Shown here: one piece after another, positions 1-8,907 of the stretch
Numbering within the stretch: position 1 is the first letter of the stretch
How the letters are laid out: every line of letters begins with the position of its first letter
Program-made: the position numbers and the translations under genes
Notes under the pieces: model-generated
What the model was told of the DNA's origin: nothing
Databases searched by the model: none
What the model saw: the letters and a program-made list of their open reading frames with translations, nothing else
NCBI GenBank assembly: GCA_030829545.1
Contig: JAURAI010000007.1
Coordinates: 26,867-90,866 of the forward strand
Source: Candidatus Poseidonia sp.
GTDB taxonomy: Archaea; Thermoplasmatota; Poseidoniia; Poseidoniales; Poseidoniaceae
DNA: 64,000 nucleotides
Direction: 5' to 3'

Positions 1-2098
1 AGAGGCAAGCATCGACAGCGTCATCCACGCCGTCACCATCATCGTCTTCATCCATGGTTGCATCCAAGCAACCATCTTGGTCGTAATCGTTGTTCACGTC
101 AGATTGCCAGGGGTTGAAATCACGAGGGCACAGGTCATCGGGGACGTTGATGCCATCGCCGTCGATGTCGAGGTCACACGCATCCCCAACTCCATCTCCG
201 TCGAGGTCGGTTTGTGTTGGATTGGCAATCTCCGGGCAGTTGTCTTGCTGGTCAACAAACCCATCCCCGTCGTTGTCTTCATCGGAACATCCATCTCCTT
301 CTACATCATTTTCAGGGGTGGAAACCCATCCAAGTGGGCCACGTGGGCACAGATCGTCGGTATCGAAGATTCCGTCTTCATCATCGTCAAAATCTTCCGT
401 AAGGTCGCGACAGCCATCCCCATCATGGTCGCTAAGAGGGTTCGCACTCCATCCGATGTCTCCGTAGGGACAATCATCGGAATTATCCATGACGCCGTCC
501 TCATCGTCATCGTCATCACAAATGTCTCCGAACGGATCATTGTCAAAATTCAATTGATCGGTATTGGGTATCCGCGGACAATTGTCAATTCCATCAAGAA
601 TCCCGTCAGCATCAAGATCGGTTTCATACATCCAAATCCCGATATCGTAGTTGTTACGCTGGTCAAAGTGATGGCTGCCATAGGTTGCGTCAGCATTTGA
701 TTTGAAACCAACAACGGGCGAGCCGTTTCCACTCATTGAGAGGACACTAGGGAGATCATTTCCGCTTCCACCTGCAGATATAGCCCAGTCCCAAGCCCCA
801 TCAGGCTGGTGTTTGGCGAGGAAGATATCGTAGTGATTTCCATCGTTAATTCCGTCAATATCAGAGAGTACAAATTCACCAAGGGTGATGCTTCCCGTTG
901 TTTTTCCGAGGAGAAGAGATTCGCCTTGTGCAGAGATTTGGACCGCCGTCACGTGGTCGGCGCCGTCACCTCCGTATCCATTCACTTCAATCCAAGAACC
1001 CGTAGGAGAAAGATGGGCTTCAAAGAAGTCAACCCACAAAGCTGCTTGAAGTTCAAGTTCACCAAAGGTCATGTTGCCAAGATAATCTCCTACGACGACC
1101 ATTCCACCTGCTTGATGCCCTTTACAGTCTGTGACCATGCCATCGGAAGGTCCGGTGGCAGCACTCGCCCAGACCCATCCGTCGTTGTCGTATTGACCAA
1201 TGCCAATGTTTGCTCCATCGTTGGGATTCATTTGTAGTTCATTCGAACCAAAGACAACGGTTTCAAGGAAGGTAACGGCGATGTAGTGATTGCCAATTCC
1301 GTCTTCACATAGTGCCGTAGCATCTTCAATCGGTTGAGGTGAAAACACGCTGTGCATGAAGATGTGTTGTCCCGAAGAATCCATCCCAATGATAGCAATC
1401 TGTTCTTCGGTTAGACTGCCAGCTGAACTTTCATTCCCAGAAATTAATTCTCCCCGGTGGAGGATAGCGAGATGGATTTCGTCCATTTCTGTGACCATCA
1501 AGTCTGTCACGGTCATCTGAAATTCATTTGAAAATTCTTTGGCCCACATCCAAGTACCATCGGGGTGGAGGGCGGCAATAAAGAGAGCATCTTCATGGTC
1601 TTGTTGGGATTTGTTGAGTGGGTCCAATTCTCCCAAGGTGAGGTTGCACGAATCGCCGAGTGTCATGCCACAGAAGATACCAGCCACGATGATACTTCCA
1701 TCGGAAAGCTGGGCAGCATGTGTGATCCGATCAAGTCCAATGCTGCTTTCAGATGAGGTTTGAACCCAACTACCGTTTTCAGCAATCCATCCGAGAAACA
1801 TATCTTCTCCAAATGAAGAATCATTGCTTGAATAACCTACGACATCGCCATCAAAAGCAATGGTCTGCTCAAAAGAGCCAACCACCATCATGCCTCCGTT
1901 ATCGAGGGGCATCAAGCCACTGATTGTTTCGCCATTTGAACCTCCAGCAACGGCTAACCATCCGGTCGTGTTGCTTTCCGTACTTTCCATAACCGATTGC
2001 TCAACCAACATGTTTTCTTGAGCAGCCCATGCAGGTAGATGAGTAAAACTCAAACAGAGCATGAGGCCGGTGAGCAGAGTGCATGCGATGATGCGCAT
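1..2098 (-). CDS. Secreted protein with calcium-binding thrombospondin type 3-like repeats (3' end outside window)
   Basis: The frame is open from an ATG at 2098 to the window edge, about 699 codons, with no stop, so the C-terminus is missing. The first 25 or so residues form a signal peptide (hydrophobic LLTGLMLCL core, then an AWA-AQ type cleavage site). The next 470 residues are rich in G, S, N and W, with recurring stretches such as WAKEFS, WASAATG and WAISAGGSG, suggesting a beta-propeller-like fold. From about residue 490 there are many D-x-D-x-D-G units with paired CP motifs (DNCP, DDCP, DLCP), typical of thrombospondin type 3 calcium-binding repeats. It is probably exported and Ca-stabilised at the cell surface. 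The exact role is not recognisable. It is divergent from the TPD nuclease gene across a 96-bp spacer holding a TATA-like element for each direction. Confidence 0.8.
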   Translation of the reverse strand, partial: MRIIACTLLTGLMLCLSFTHLPAWAAQENMLVEQSVMESTESNTTGWLAVAGGSNGETISGLMPLDNGGMMVVGSFEQTIAFDGDVVGYSSNDSSFGEDMFLGWIAENGSWVQTSSESSIGLDRITHAAQLSDGSIIVAGIFCGMTLGDSCNLTLGELDPLNKSQQDHEDALFIAALHPDGTWMWAKEFSNEFQMTVTDLMVTEMDEIHLAILHRGELISGNESSAGSLTEEQIAIIGMDSSGQHIFMHSVFSPQPIEDATALCEDGIGNHYIAVTFLETVVFGSNELQMNPNDGANIGIGQYDNDGWVWASAATGPSDGMVTDCKGHQAGGMVVVGDYLGNMTFGELELQAALWVDFFEAHLSPTGSWIEVNGYGGDGADHVTAVQISAQGESLLLGKTTGSITLGEFVLSDIDGINDGNHYDIFLAKHQPDGAWDWAISAGGSGNDLPSVLSMSGNGSPVVGFKSNADATYGSHHFDQRNNYDIGIWMYETDLDADGILDGIDNCPRIPNTDQLNFDNDPFGDICDDDDDEDGVMDNSDDCPYGDIGWSANPLSDHDGDGCRDLTEDFDDDEDGIFDTDDLCPRGPLGWVSTPENDVEGDGCSDEDNDGDGFVDQQDNCPEIANPTQTDLDGDGVGDACDLDIDGDGINVPDDLCPRDFNPWQSDVNNDYDQDGCLDATMDEDDDGDGVDDAVDACL

Positions 2099-2118
2099 GG
2101 TTGGATGAGAATGTCCTT

Positions 2119-2130
2119 GCATAATAATTG
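2119..2130 (-). promoter_or_regulatory. TATA-like element for the secreted TSP3-repeat gene
   Basis: On the minus strand the sequence reads CAATTATTATGC. It is centred about 26 bases before the ATG at 2098, which fits archaeal TATA spacing with a leaderless or nearly leaderless transcript. Confidence 0.45.
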
Positions 2131-2135
2131 CTTGC

Positions 2136-2147
2136 GGGTATAATCTT
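2136..2147 (+). promoter_or_regulatory. TATA-like element for the TPD-family gene
   Basis: GGGTATAATCTT lies about 50 bases before the ATG at 2195. That would give a short 5' leader of about 25 bases. It sits back to back with the minus-strand element at 2119-2130. Confidence 0.4.
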
Positions 2148-2194
2148 TGTAATTGAAGCGAGGTTTCATTGGGTGTCGCCTCCAGTAGGCTACC

Positions 2195-3229
2195 ATGGGT
2201 CGTCCCTCTAACAACAATAATTCCTCCCGACGGCGTTCATCAAGACCAAAACGATACGGGGGACCCTCTCGCTCGCATCTCATTGAGCGGTCAGCAGCAG
2301 AAGCCAAAACGATGAATGAACGGGCTGAAGCACGTTTCGAACGCTCACCCCCGCCCATGGCCTTCCCCGAACCCTTGGATTCTCCGCAACGCTTTGATTT
2401 TGAATGGGAATTAAATCCAGTTCCTTTGTCTACCGAAGAGAAAGTCGCTGCAGAGGTGGTTCAACGAGGCCATTTCGGGTGGCTCGAGGATGACCGCGTT
2501 GATGAAATTGCAAACTTTGTAGATTCAGAAAACATGACACTTGACCAGGCTCTCTCACTCCGTTCAGCCCTGCTCCAGCAAAAAACAGTATATTCTCACG
2601 GGCGTTTGAAATCAAAAAGTAGGGAACTCGCGAAACACTACCGGGCAGGGACGTCGATCATCGAATTGTCACAAAAGTATGACTTTCCTCCAATGAATAT
2701 TTTCCGTGTGGTCCTCGAGGCCATGGGGTGGTCAAAGAAGAAGATCAAAGAGAGCCTTCGGGACCCCTCTTCGATGAAGTCCAGAGAACGAGAAGAGTTT
2801 GAGGCAGCAGAGGCGGCAGATCGCGTTTCAAATGTTGACCAGTCGGAAGTCCAAGTACGCGCCGACCTGTTTGAAGACATCCTCGCAGATTGGTTTGAGG
2901 AAAAAGGAGTCCGCCTCCGCCGCCAACCGGAAATGGTCAAGCAACAAATGACCGATCATGGCCGTCCAATCCGTACGCCAGATTTGCTTTTCCTTGACCA
3001 TGTATACATCAACGGCGAGCCCATTGCTTGGATTGATGCAAAACATTTCTACGGGGCCGACGTGGACTTCCAACGCAAAAAAATGCGCAAACAAATGAAT
3101 CGTTATATCGACGAATGGGGGAGTGGAGCCATCGTATTCCGCCACGGCTTCAGTGAAAACCTGTACATGCCTGGCGTGCTCATGCTCGATTCGAGTCAAG
3201 TCGATTTGACTCGTCTCGATTCGGATTGA
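2195..3229 (+). CDS. TPD-motif (CDIN1/C15orf41-like) PD-(D/E)xK nuclease-fold protein
   Basis: 344 aa. The C-terminal half holds the signature TPD at residues 261-263, followed by a hydrophobic strand and D281-A-K283. This is the arrangement of the TPD family, whose human member CDIN1 (C15orf41) is a predicted nuclease of the PD-(D/E)xK class. Residues 144-186 look like a helix-turn-helix (AKHYRAGTSIIELSQKYDF). The first 55 residues are basic and Ser/Asn/Arg-rich, likely disordered or nucleic-acid binding. The start is the first ATG after a TATA-like element. Its last 50 bases overlap the convergent pantoate kinase gene. Nuclease activity is inferred from the fold signature; substrate and pathway are unknown. 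Confidence 0.75.
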   Translation: MGRPSNNNNSSRRRSSRPKRYGGPSRSHLIERSAAEAKTMNERAEARFERSPPPMAFPEPLDSPQRFDFEWELNPVPLSTEEKVAAEVVQRGHFGWLEDDRVDEIANFVDSENMTLDQALSLRSALLQQKTVYSHGRLKSKSRELAKHYRAGTSIIELSQKYDFPPMNIFRVVLEAMGWSKKKIKESLRDPSSMKSREREEFEAAEAADRVSNVDQSEVQVRADLFEDILADWFEEKGVRLRRQPEMVKQQMTDHGRPIRTPDLLFLDHVYINGEPIAWIDAKHFYGADVDFQRKKMRKQMNRYIDEWGSGAIVFRHGFSENLYMPGVLMLDSSQVDLTRLDSD

Positions 3230-4256
3230 CTGCTGGTGAAATTGACGACATCAATACATGCAATCCACGTGCTTTGATGGCATCTGCTAAGTTTGAGAAG
3301 GCATCCAAATCAAGGGGTTCATCCAAGCGCCGTGGCAATACCACAACAGAGTTTCCAAGCATGCATAAGCGGCCTGCTAAGGAGCCCTGAACATTGAGGT
3401 TGAGCATGCAGTCGACCACCGTTTGATAGACCAAGGCACGAACTGGCTCGTCAAAAAGTCCCGATGATTCGGCAAAGAACCGAGACTGTTTCAAGAGTTC
3501 AGGCCATTGTTGTGCAGACCAAGGTCGCTGTGCCAGTACCTCTACACATGCATCTCCTGCTTGAGTGATGGACGCTTGCCATGTTTCGTCATCGATGTAA
3601 ATGGAGGTGTGTCGAGCCTCCGCTTCTTCCCAGACCAACAGGACGGAAGTTGGAGCATCAAAACTGAGGGCATGTCCCGGCCAACCAGGTGCTCCTGGCT
3701 GAATTCGTAACTCAACTCCGCCTACTGAACAGCCGAGCACATCGCCGAGGCCAGATCCGTGCTGGCGTTCAATGCGATGAGCGATTTTCAGGTACTGTGA
3801 TGCGGTACCTCGCCCCGTCAATCCTTCAATGGCTTGTCCTAAGGCCATGAGACCGGAAGCGGACATACCAAATCCTTGACTTCTTGGACATTCAAGGTGG
3901 ATGTTGAGGTCAAGTGATTCATGTTCTCGTAGAAGACGAGCATGGCGGCAGGCTTCAATCATGTCCTCGTAGAGTGATTTTTCTTCGATGAGAGTTCCAT
4001 GACGGTCGGTGATGGTGATCGTACTTTCCTCTGGCCGTTTCGCCTCCAATCGGGCATCTGGCAAAATACCGTTCATTTTTACGAGGGAATCCACATCTTC
4101 GTTGTTGATGAGGTGAGCCTTGATTTTTACACCGTGTTCGATGGTAAAACCCGCACCTCTGCTTCCTTGATTACGAGGCAAACGAGCAGAGGTATCAATG
4201 GAGAACAACAAGGTGATGTGCCCGCCGACGCTGACCTCAATCATGTTGCTCATCAT
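3180..4256 (-). CDS. Pantoate kinase (archaeal GHMP kinase)
   Basis: 358 aa. The enzyme phosphorylates pantoate to 4-phosphopantoate, the archaeal route to coenzyme A that replaces bacterial pantothenate synthetase and kinase. The sequence shows the GSRGAGF motif near residue 31, characteristic of pantoate kinases, a GGHITLLF-type N-terminal strand, and the GHMP ATP-binding loop CPRSQGFGMSASG at about 123-135. In-frame ATGs at 4253 and 4244 are equally possible starts; the shortest begins directly at the conserved N-terminal strand. It follows rpo3 by 45 bases on the same strand and may be read from the ribosomal operon promoter. Its partner, phosphopantothenate synthetase, is not in the window. 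Its 3' end overlaps the convergent TPD gene. Confidence 0.82.
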   Translation of the reverse strand: MMSNMIEVSVGGHITLLFSIDTSARLPRNQGSRGAGFTIEHGVKIKAHLINNEDVDSLVKMNGILPDARLEAKRPEESTITITDRHGTLIEEKSLYEDMIEACRHARLLREHESLDLNIHLECPRSQGFGMSASGLMALGQAIEGLTGRGTASQYLKIAHRIERQHGSGLGDVLGCSVGGVELRIQPGAPGWPGHALSFDAPTSVLLVWEEAEARHTSIYIDDETWQASITQAGDACVEVLAQRPWSAQQWPELLKQSRFFAESSGLFDEPVRALVYQTVVDCMLNLNVQGSLAGRLCMLGNSVVVLPRRLDEPLDLDAFSNLADAIKARGLHVLMSSISPAVNPNRDESNRLDSNRA

Positions 4257-4301
4257 GCCCGAAGAGCAGGTCCTTGCTCAAGAAGACTGCGTGCTTGGCA
4301 A

Positions 4302-5243
4302 TCAAGCCAGCGCAGATGCGAGGTCTTCGTTGAGGTTGTCGAATCGAGTGCTCAATTCGTCAAGAGCCATGTTGAAGGCGGTCACTGGGTCAAGACTGCC
4401 ATCGGTTTCGAATGAGAACACAAAGGCTCCATCGACCGTCTCCATCGTAATGGCCTCGTCGAAATCACCGTCACGTCCTGTGCCGGCACCGACTTGGTGA
4501 AGTGCCTTCTCAAGGTCCATCACGTGGTTGATGTTGGTGATTTTCTTGTCCTTGCCAAACAACTTAGGGTCAATAGGGGTTCCGTCGGTTGTTGTCAAAC
4601 CGAGGTCAAAGAGTACCTTGGCCTTCTTTGGCTTCTCAAGGACTGCGATTTGCTGTGGGCGGAAACCAACGGCAGCAACGGGTGACCACTTGGCGTGGTC
4701 ACGGCCTCGTCCGAGAACAGCGAATGCATAGAATTCAAGGAATTGACCCTTCGATAGGACCGTCAGCGGAATTTGCTTGTGCTCTTCACGGATGTCAAAG
4801 ACAGGGTCTGAGATGGTCGTAATGTCTCCAGCGAACACTGTTTTGAGTTCTTCTTCCGAATCGGACGATGGTCCTCGTGCGGAAAGGGTGTAGAGGACTT
4901 GGCACATTGGGCAACCCTTGTCCTTTTCAACAACATCTCGGCAGTTTTCACAGGCTTCTGGGAACACAAGTCCCTCATCAAGGTTGGTTGGGATGGGGAT
5001 CATGGCCAATCGGTGAGCGATGACTTCATCGGGAAGTGCGTTGACAGATTCGACGACTTCGCCTTTGTTATCTTGGGTCACTCCTTGGGAGAAGTCAACA
5101 CGGGTGATGGCCAACTTTGGGACATCTGCGATGAGTGCTCGGCGGATAGCGTTCACTTGGGATGAATCAGTATCACTGACGAGAATTCGAATTTCGTGAC
5201 CCTGTGGCCATCCTTCTATAATTTCGGTCTTCATCTTCTTCAC
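4302..5243 (-). CDS. rpo3: DNA-directed RNA polymerase subunit Rpo3 (subunit D)
   Basis: 313 aa. This subunit is the archaeal equivalent of Rpb3/alpha and scaffolds RNA polymerase assembly with Rpo11. Conserved features include the N-terminal NAIRRALIADVPKLAI dimerisation segment and the IAHRLAMIPIP stretch. C98, C101, C111 and C114 form two CxxC pairs at the place where eukaryotic Rpb3 binds zinc. No further cysteines follow, so the ferredoxin-like Fe-S cluster domain found in many archaeal Rpo3 proteins appears to lack its ligands. The gene lies six bases after rps11 in the conserved uS13-uS4-uS11-Rpo3 order. Either of the first two ATGs (5243 or 5234) could be used. Confidence 0.95.
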   Translation of the reverse strand: MKKMKTEIIEGWPQGHEIRILVSDTDSSQVNAIRRALIADVPKLAITRVDFSQGVTQDNKGEVVESVNALPDEVIAHRLAMIPIPTNLDEGLVFPEACENCRDVVEKDKGCPMCQVLYTLSARGPSSDSEEELKTVFAGDITTISDPVFDIREEHKQIPLTVLSKGQFLEFYAFAVLGRGRDHAKWSPVAAVGFRPQQIAVLEKPKKAKVLFDLGLTTTDGTPIDPKLFGKDKKITNINHVMDLEKALHQVGAGTGRDGDFDEAITMETVDGAFVFSFETDGSLDPVTAFNMALDELSTRFDNLNEDLASALA

Positions 5244-5249
5244 CTGTTA

Positions 5250-5636
5250 TCAGACACGTCGTCCACGTCGTCCACCTTTCTTCTTGGTGCCGTCGTGTGC
5301 GATGGGTGTTACATCTTCAATTCGTGTAATGGTCATGCCAGCACGAGTCAGAGCGCGAATTGCAGCTTGGGCTCCAGGCCCAGTATTGTTGGATTGGTTG
5401 CCACCTGGGGCACGGTACTTGACGATGAGTTCGTTGAACTCTTTGTCACGAAGTGCGTCAGCCATGCGTTCTGCGGCTCGAGTGGCAGCGAATTGACCGC
5501 CCTTGTCCTTTCCAGCCTTGACCACTTCGCCACCGTTACAGGTGGTGATGGTTTCGGCGCCGGTTAGGTCGGTAGCCGTCATCAGAATGTTGTTGTAGGA
5601 ACTGAAGATGTTGACGATAGCCTTACGGGACATCAT
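5250..5636 (-). CDS. rps11: 30S ribosomal protein uS11
   Basis: 128 aa, normal length for archaeal S11. It sits on the platform of the small subunit and contacts 16S rRNA and the mRNA exit path. Diagnostic stretches are [18 protein letters not shown] near the start, [21 protein letters not shown] in the second half, and the basic tail [10 protein letters not shown]. The start overlaps the stop of rps4 by four bases (ATGA), implying coupled translation. Rpo3 follows after six bases. Confidence 0.96.
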   Translation of the reverse strand: MMSRKAIVNIFSSYNNILMTATDLTGAETITTCNGGEVVKAGKDKGGQFAATRAAERMADALRDKEFNELIVKYRAPGGNQSNNTGPGAQAAIRALTRAGMTITRIEDVTPIAHDGTKKKGGRRGRRV

Positions 5637-6286
5637 TCGCCACCTCCTTCTTTGATTGCTTCGTTGGATGCCTCTGCCGCTTCTTTCACTTCTTCAGCGA
5701 ACTCAGGGGTAGCGACTGGATCAACTTCATCATCAGCATATTGTGCCATCTCACGGCGTCCTTCAATGGCCTTACGGATGGCGTGTTCTGGGTTGTTGAG
5801 GTCTGAGGAAGGGTGGTAGCGAAGTTCGTTTTCTTCATCACGAGATACCGGGTAGGAAGGAATCGTCACCTTTTGTTCGCCGATGCAGATTTGACCGTGA
5901 ACGACCAGTTGGCGAGCTTGCTTCATGGTGCAGGCAAGTCCCTTGTAGTACACTTGGGCTTGCAGGCGGCGGGAAAGTACGTCTTCGGTGGAGAGCGAAA
6001 GAATATCGCCGAGTTCAGCGTTGGATTCGATGAATCCTTTGCTGTAGAGTGAGTGAAGGAGGTCTTCCATCTCTCGCTTGCCGTGACCTTCGGTTGTGTC
6101 AACCATACCGATGAGGCGCATGGCTTGGCGTCGATGGCGTCGGAGTTGAGACTTGGCCTTCCAGATTTCTTTCATGTTCTTGAGGCCATGATTGTCGCGC
6201 ATTGCATGTTCTTCTTCGATGCGCTGTGCCTTCCAAGGATGGGATGGCGTGTCGTATTTAGGTCGTGAAAACTTTGGTTCTCCCAT
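5633..6286 (-). CDS. rps4: 30S ribosomal protein uS4
   Basis: 217 aa. uS4 is a primary 16S rRNA-binding assembly protein. The S4 RNA-binding domain is visible as [27 protein letters not shown] followed by the [17 protein letters not shown] segment. The N-terminal [15 protein letters not shown] block is typical of archaeal/eukaryotic S4/S9e. The C-terminal 40 residues are acidic and probably disordered, longer than in many archaea. It is the middle gene of the operon, 12 bases after rps13 and overlapping rps11 by four bases. Confidence 0.96.
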   Translation of the reverse strand: MGEPKFSRPKYDTPSHPWKAQRIEEEHAMRDNHGLKNMKEIWKAKSQLRRHRRQAMRLIGMVDTTEGHGKREMEDLLHSLYSKGFIESNAELGDILSLSTEDVLSRRLQAQVYYKGLACTMKQARQLVVHGQICIGEQKVTIPSYPVSRDEENELRYHPSSDLNNPEHAIRKAIEGRREMAQYADDEVDPVATPEFAEEVKEAAEASNEAIKEGGGE

Positions 6287-6298
6287 GATTTAGCCCCC

Positions 6299-6769
6299 TC
6301 ATTCTTTCTTTCGGCTCACACCGAGTGTCAGGCCACCACGGCCGTTGGATCGTCCACGTTGTCCACGGACCTTGTTGCCCGAGGCGTGTCGGACACCACG
6401 GTAGCATTTCATGGTACGAAGACGGTTGATATCGTCATTAAGTGTAAAGCGGACTTGTTGTCCTGTGAGGTGAATTTCGTTGCCGGTTTCAAGGTCACGC
6501 TGTCGGTTGAGCATCCACACTGGTACTGTTTCTGCGTAGGATTCAATGGCCAAACGCAACTCCTCTTGCTGCTCGAGGTTGAGGAATCCTGCGAGGCGGA
6601 AGGGGTCAAAGCCTGTGTTCTTGCAAATTTGAACCGCCGTACGTTGCCCGACACCCTTCACGGATGTGAGCGCAGTTGCTAGTGGTTTCAAGCCGTCCAT
6701 GTCGGTGTCAGCCATACGCAAAATGTATGAAAAATCATCACCAAGGTCCTCATCCTTCGGTCGTGCCAT
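6299..6769 (-). CDS. rps13: 30S ribosomal protein uS13
   Basis: 156 aa. uS13 lies in the small-subunit head and touches the P-site tRNA and the large subunit. Motifs seen are ALTSVKGVGQRTAVQICKNTGF (helix-two-turn-helix), then the basic tail CYRGVRHASGNKVRGQRGR. The frame stays open upstream to 7015, but the conserved archaeal protein begins at the ATG at 6769 (MARPKDED). A TATA-like element at 6826-6835 would place transcription initiation near 6800, just below the alternative ATG at 6808, which supports the shorter form. It is the first gene of the uS13-uS4-uS11-Rpo3 operon. Confidence 0.94.
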   Translation of the reverse strand: MARPKDEDLGDDFSYILRMADTDMDGLKPLATALTSVKGVGQRTAVQICKNTGFDPFRLAGFLNLEQQEELRLAIESYAETVPVWMLNRQRDLETGNEIHLTGQQVRFTLNDDINRLRTMKCYRGVRHASGNKVRGQRGRSNGRGGLTLGVSRKKE

Positions 6770-6825
6770 ATCGTTCAACTCAAGGTTAACACTTACAGTG
6801 TCAAGCATCCCTCCGACCAACCTCC

Positions 6826-6835
6826 CATATATCAA
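6826..6835 (-). promoter_or_regulatory. TATA-like element of the ribosomal protein operon
   Basis: On the minus strand the sequence reads TTGATATATG. It lies about 60 bases before the rps13 ATG at 6769, giving a predicted leader of about 30 bases. It sits in the 125-bp gap after the methyltransferase gene, so the ribosomal operon likely has its own promoter. Confidence 0.5.
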
Positions 6836-6894
6836 GACCGCGATGATGACTTTCGCGCCACTGAGCCACGAAAGGAGGCAGAATACGAGGTGTT

Positions 6895-8172
6895 CTAGGA
6901 ACTTTCGGAATGGCAAACGCACAACAGAAGCACATCTCCACCGGGATGACGAACCAAGAAGCCTTCTTTCGTGCCGTGCCGCCGGGCCAATTGCCGGTCG
7001 AGCGAACCTTGCCACCGTGGCTGTTTTTCTGGCGGCGTGTCCATGCGGATTTTGACCGAAGCCATGTTGTTTTCAAGAGCGGCCTCAACAACCCGGTCCA
7101 CGGTCGCATCGTCCAAGTCAAAAGGAAGGAGTTCAACCACCTTTCCGGTCGCTTGAACAAGCAAATTGTCCGCTTTATCCAAACGCAGTGGAGCCTTGTG
7201 GTGCAGTTGCGGACGGCGCCCTTCAATGACAGCCCAACGCGTCATGATTTCTGCGGAAACTTCCGAAAGCCAGGATACGGCTAAACCGCTTTCGATGAGG
7301 GCTGCATCGAGAATGCTGACAAATTCTCCACGGTGAGGTGGGTGAAAGAGGCACTCGAGTGGAGGGGTGTGACGGGTCGATGAGATGATGAGCGCTCCAT
7401 CACCAAGTTGTGGGGGAACACGGACAAACCGACGCTTGTCCGGCCCAAGTGCCGCCGCTCCGAGCCATAGCGCCAAGCGATCCACGCGGCCGCGTCCCCG
7501 AGAGGTCCACACCCAGGTGCGCTCAATTTGAGGCCAGACAGCATCCACCAACGCCTCAACCTCCATCCGTTGTTTCTCGGTCAGTCGTGGTGAAAGGTCC
7601 AACAAGAGTGCAGGGCCCTTGGGATGTTCAGAAAAATAAGGCGCCCAGGAGCGAAAGACCTCGTCAAGGGGTGGTTGCATCTCACTCAGGTCGTGGGTGC
7701 GACTGTTGCGAGGGCGAGCCGGGTCAAGGTGCAACAGAGCGATGCCTTCTTTGTGACCTCCTAAGGCTTCCATGGCTCCAGCAGCATCCGTCCCATCGCC
7801 AACCAAAATTCGACTCTCGCCATACCACGGGAGGCCCTCAGCGTCCTGATGCTGTGCAACGGTCAAGAAATTCATCGCACTCGCCATCGCTCGTTCTTCA
7901 TCGAGTTCAATCCCGACGGCCCGACGGTTCAGCACTGAGGCATGGGCGATGAGTTGAATCCCGCTTCCACAGGCACAATCAAGAAGCCAACCATCGGCAA
8001 GATTTGTTTCAGTCAGCATAAATGAACGGATGGTGGCGACTTGCCACGGCGTTGAAAGGGGCCGTCCTTGCTTGGCATGGTGAAATTCCATTCCTTTTGG
8101 GGCCGTAGGGTCTTGGCTACGCTCGGTGAGCGTCGCACCTCCTGCCTCATCTTGAGAAATAATACGATGCAT
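6895..8172 (-). CDS. Class I SAM-dependent methyltransferase with THUMP-like C-terminal region
   Basis: 425 aa. The Rossmann SAM-binding motif LLDCACGSGIQL is at 63-74 with an acidic residue ending strand 2 (GIELDE). The catalytic-region motif LHLDPARPRNSR followed by EMQPPL resembles a family whose members carry DPARR plus PPL and a C-terminal THUMP-like domain. The substrate is therefore probably RNA, but it cannot be named. The C-terminal 90 residues (from about 335) are basic and would match the THUMP-like part. It follows pyrE by nine bases and is likely co-transcribed with it. Confidence 0.68.
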   Translation of the reverse strand: MHRIISQDEAGGATLTERSQDPTAPKGMEFHHAKQGRPLSTPWQVATIRSFMLTETNLADGWLLDCACGSGIQLIAHASVLNRRAVGIELDEERAMASAMNFLTVAQHQDAEGLPWYGESRILVGDGTDAAGAMEALGGHKEGIALLHLDPARPRNSRTHDLSEMQPPLDEVFRSWAPYFSEHPKGPALLLDLSPRLTEKQRMEVEALVDAVWPQIERTWVWTSRGRGRVDRLALWLGAAALGPDKRRFVRVPPQLGDGALIISSTRHTPPLECLFHPPHRGEFVSILDAALIESGLAVSWLSEVSAEIMTRWAVIEGRRPQLHHKAPLRLDKADNLLVQATGKVVELLPFDLDDATVDRVVEAALENNMASVKIRMDTPPEKQPRWQGSLDRQLARRHGTKEGFLVRHPGGDVLLLCVCHSESS

Positions 8173-8181
8173 GTCATCGCC

Positions 8182-8781
8182 TCAAAGGTCTACGATATCA
8201 GAGCGTGTCAACAGGCTCTCAAAATGAAGGCCTGCTTCGTTAAAAGCATCCTCAGCACCTTCTTCACGATCCAAGATACTGATGACTGCTACAACGGTGC
8301 AATTTGTATCTGCGTGGATGCGTTCAACGGCCTTGATCGATGACCCACCAGTTGTTGTGACGTCTTCAACGATAACAACGGGCCCTCCCTGTTGCAATGA
8401 TGCGCCTTCAATGCCGGCTGGATTGTTCGTTTTACGCCCGCCGCGTCCTTTCGGATTTTTGCGAACCATGAAACCGCGAAGATGAGGGGAGGCCTCCGAT
8501 GAACCGATGACCAATGCGGTCAACGGCACGGCGCCGAGTTCCAATCCACCAACAAAGTGAGCCCCGAGTTCGTTGATTCTCATGTTGAGCATTGAACCGA
8601 GAATGGACCCCGCTTCTGGATGCATCATGACGGGTTTAGTGTCAAAAAACCAACGCGATTGGCGACCGCTTGCAAGTGTGAACGCAGCATCGTCTCCTCC
8701 GTCGAGGAAGGCCAACTCATGAACCAACGCCGCTAAGCGGTCCCACTTGGGATGATTTCGCACATTCACGTGAACAGCCAT
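8182..8781 (-). CDS. pyrE: Orotate phosphoribosyltransferase
   Basis: 199 aa. It converts orotate and PRPP to OMP in de novo pyrimidine synthesis. The PRPP-binding signature VVIVEDVTTTGGSS lies at 135-148. The N-terminal part has the conserved FTLASGRQSRWFFDTK segment and FVGGLELGAVPL. It is slightly longer than the short archaeal forms. It is divergent from polC across a 126-bp spacer and precedes the methyltransferase gene on the same strand. Confidence 0.93.
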   Translation of the reverse strand: MAVHVNVRNHPKWDRLAALVHELAFLDGGDDAAFTLASGRQSRWFFDTKPVMMHPEAGSILGSMLNMRINELGAHFVGGLELGAVPLTALVIGSSEASPHLRGFMVRKNPKGRGGRKTNNPAGIEGASLQQGGPVVIVEDVTTTGGSSIKAVERIHADTNCTVVAVISILDREEGAEDAFNEAGLHFESLLTRSDIVDL

Positions 8782-8907
8782 ACGAAATCCTTAGGCTCTC
8801 ATGACATGAACTTTCCTTAACCTTCCAATCGTTTTGTCACAAAGCACTTCCAAGAAGGCTTACCGCTTTCATGATAAAGGGTCGCTCCTAAGAACTCGTG
8901 AAGCAGC

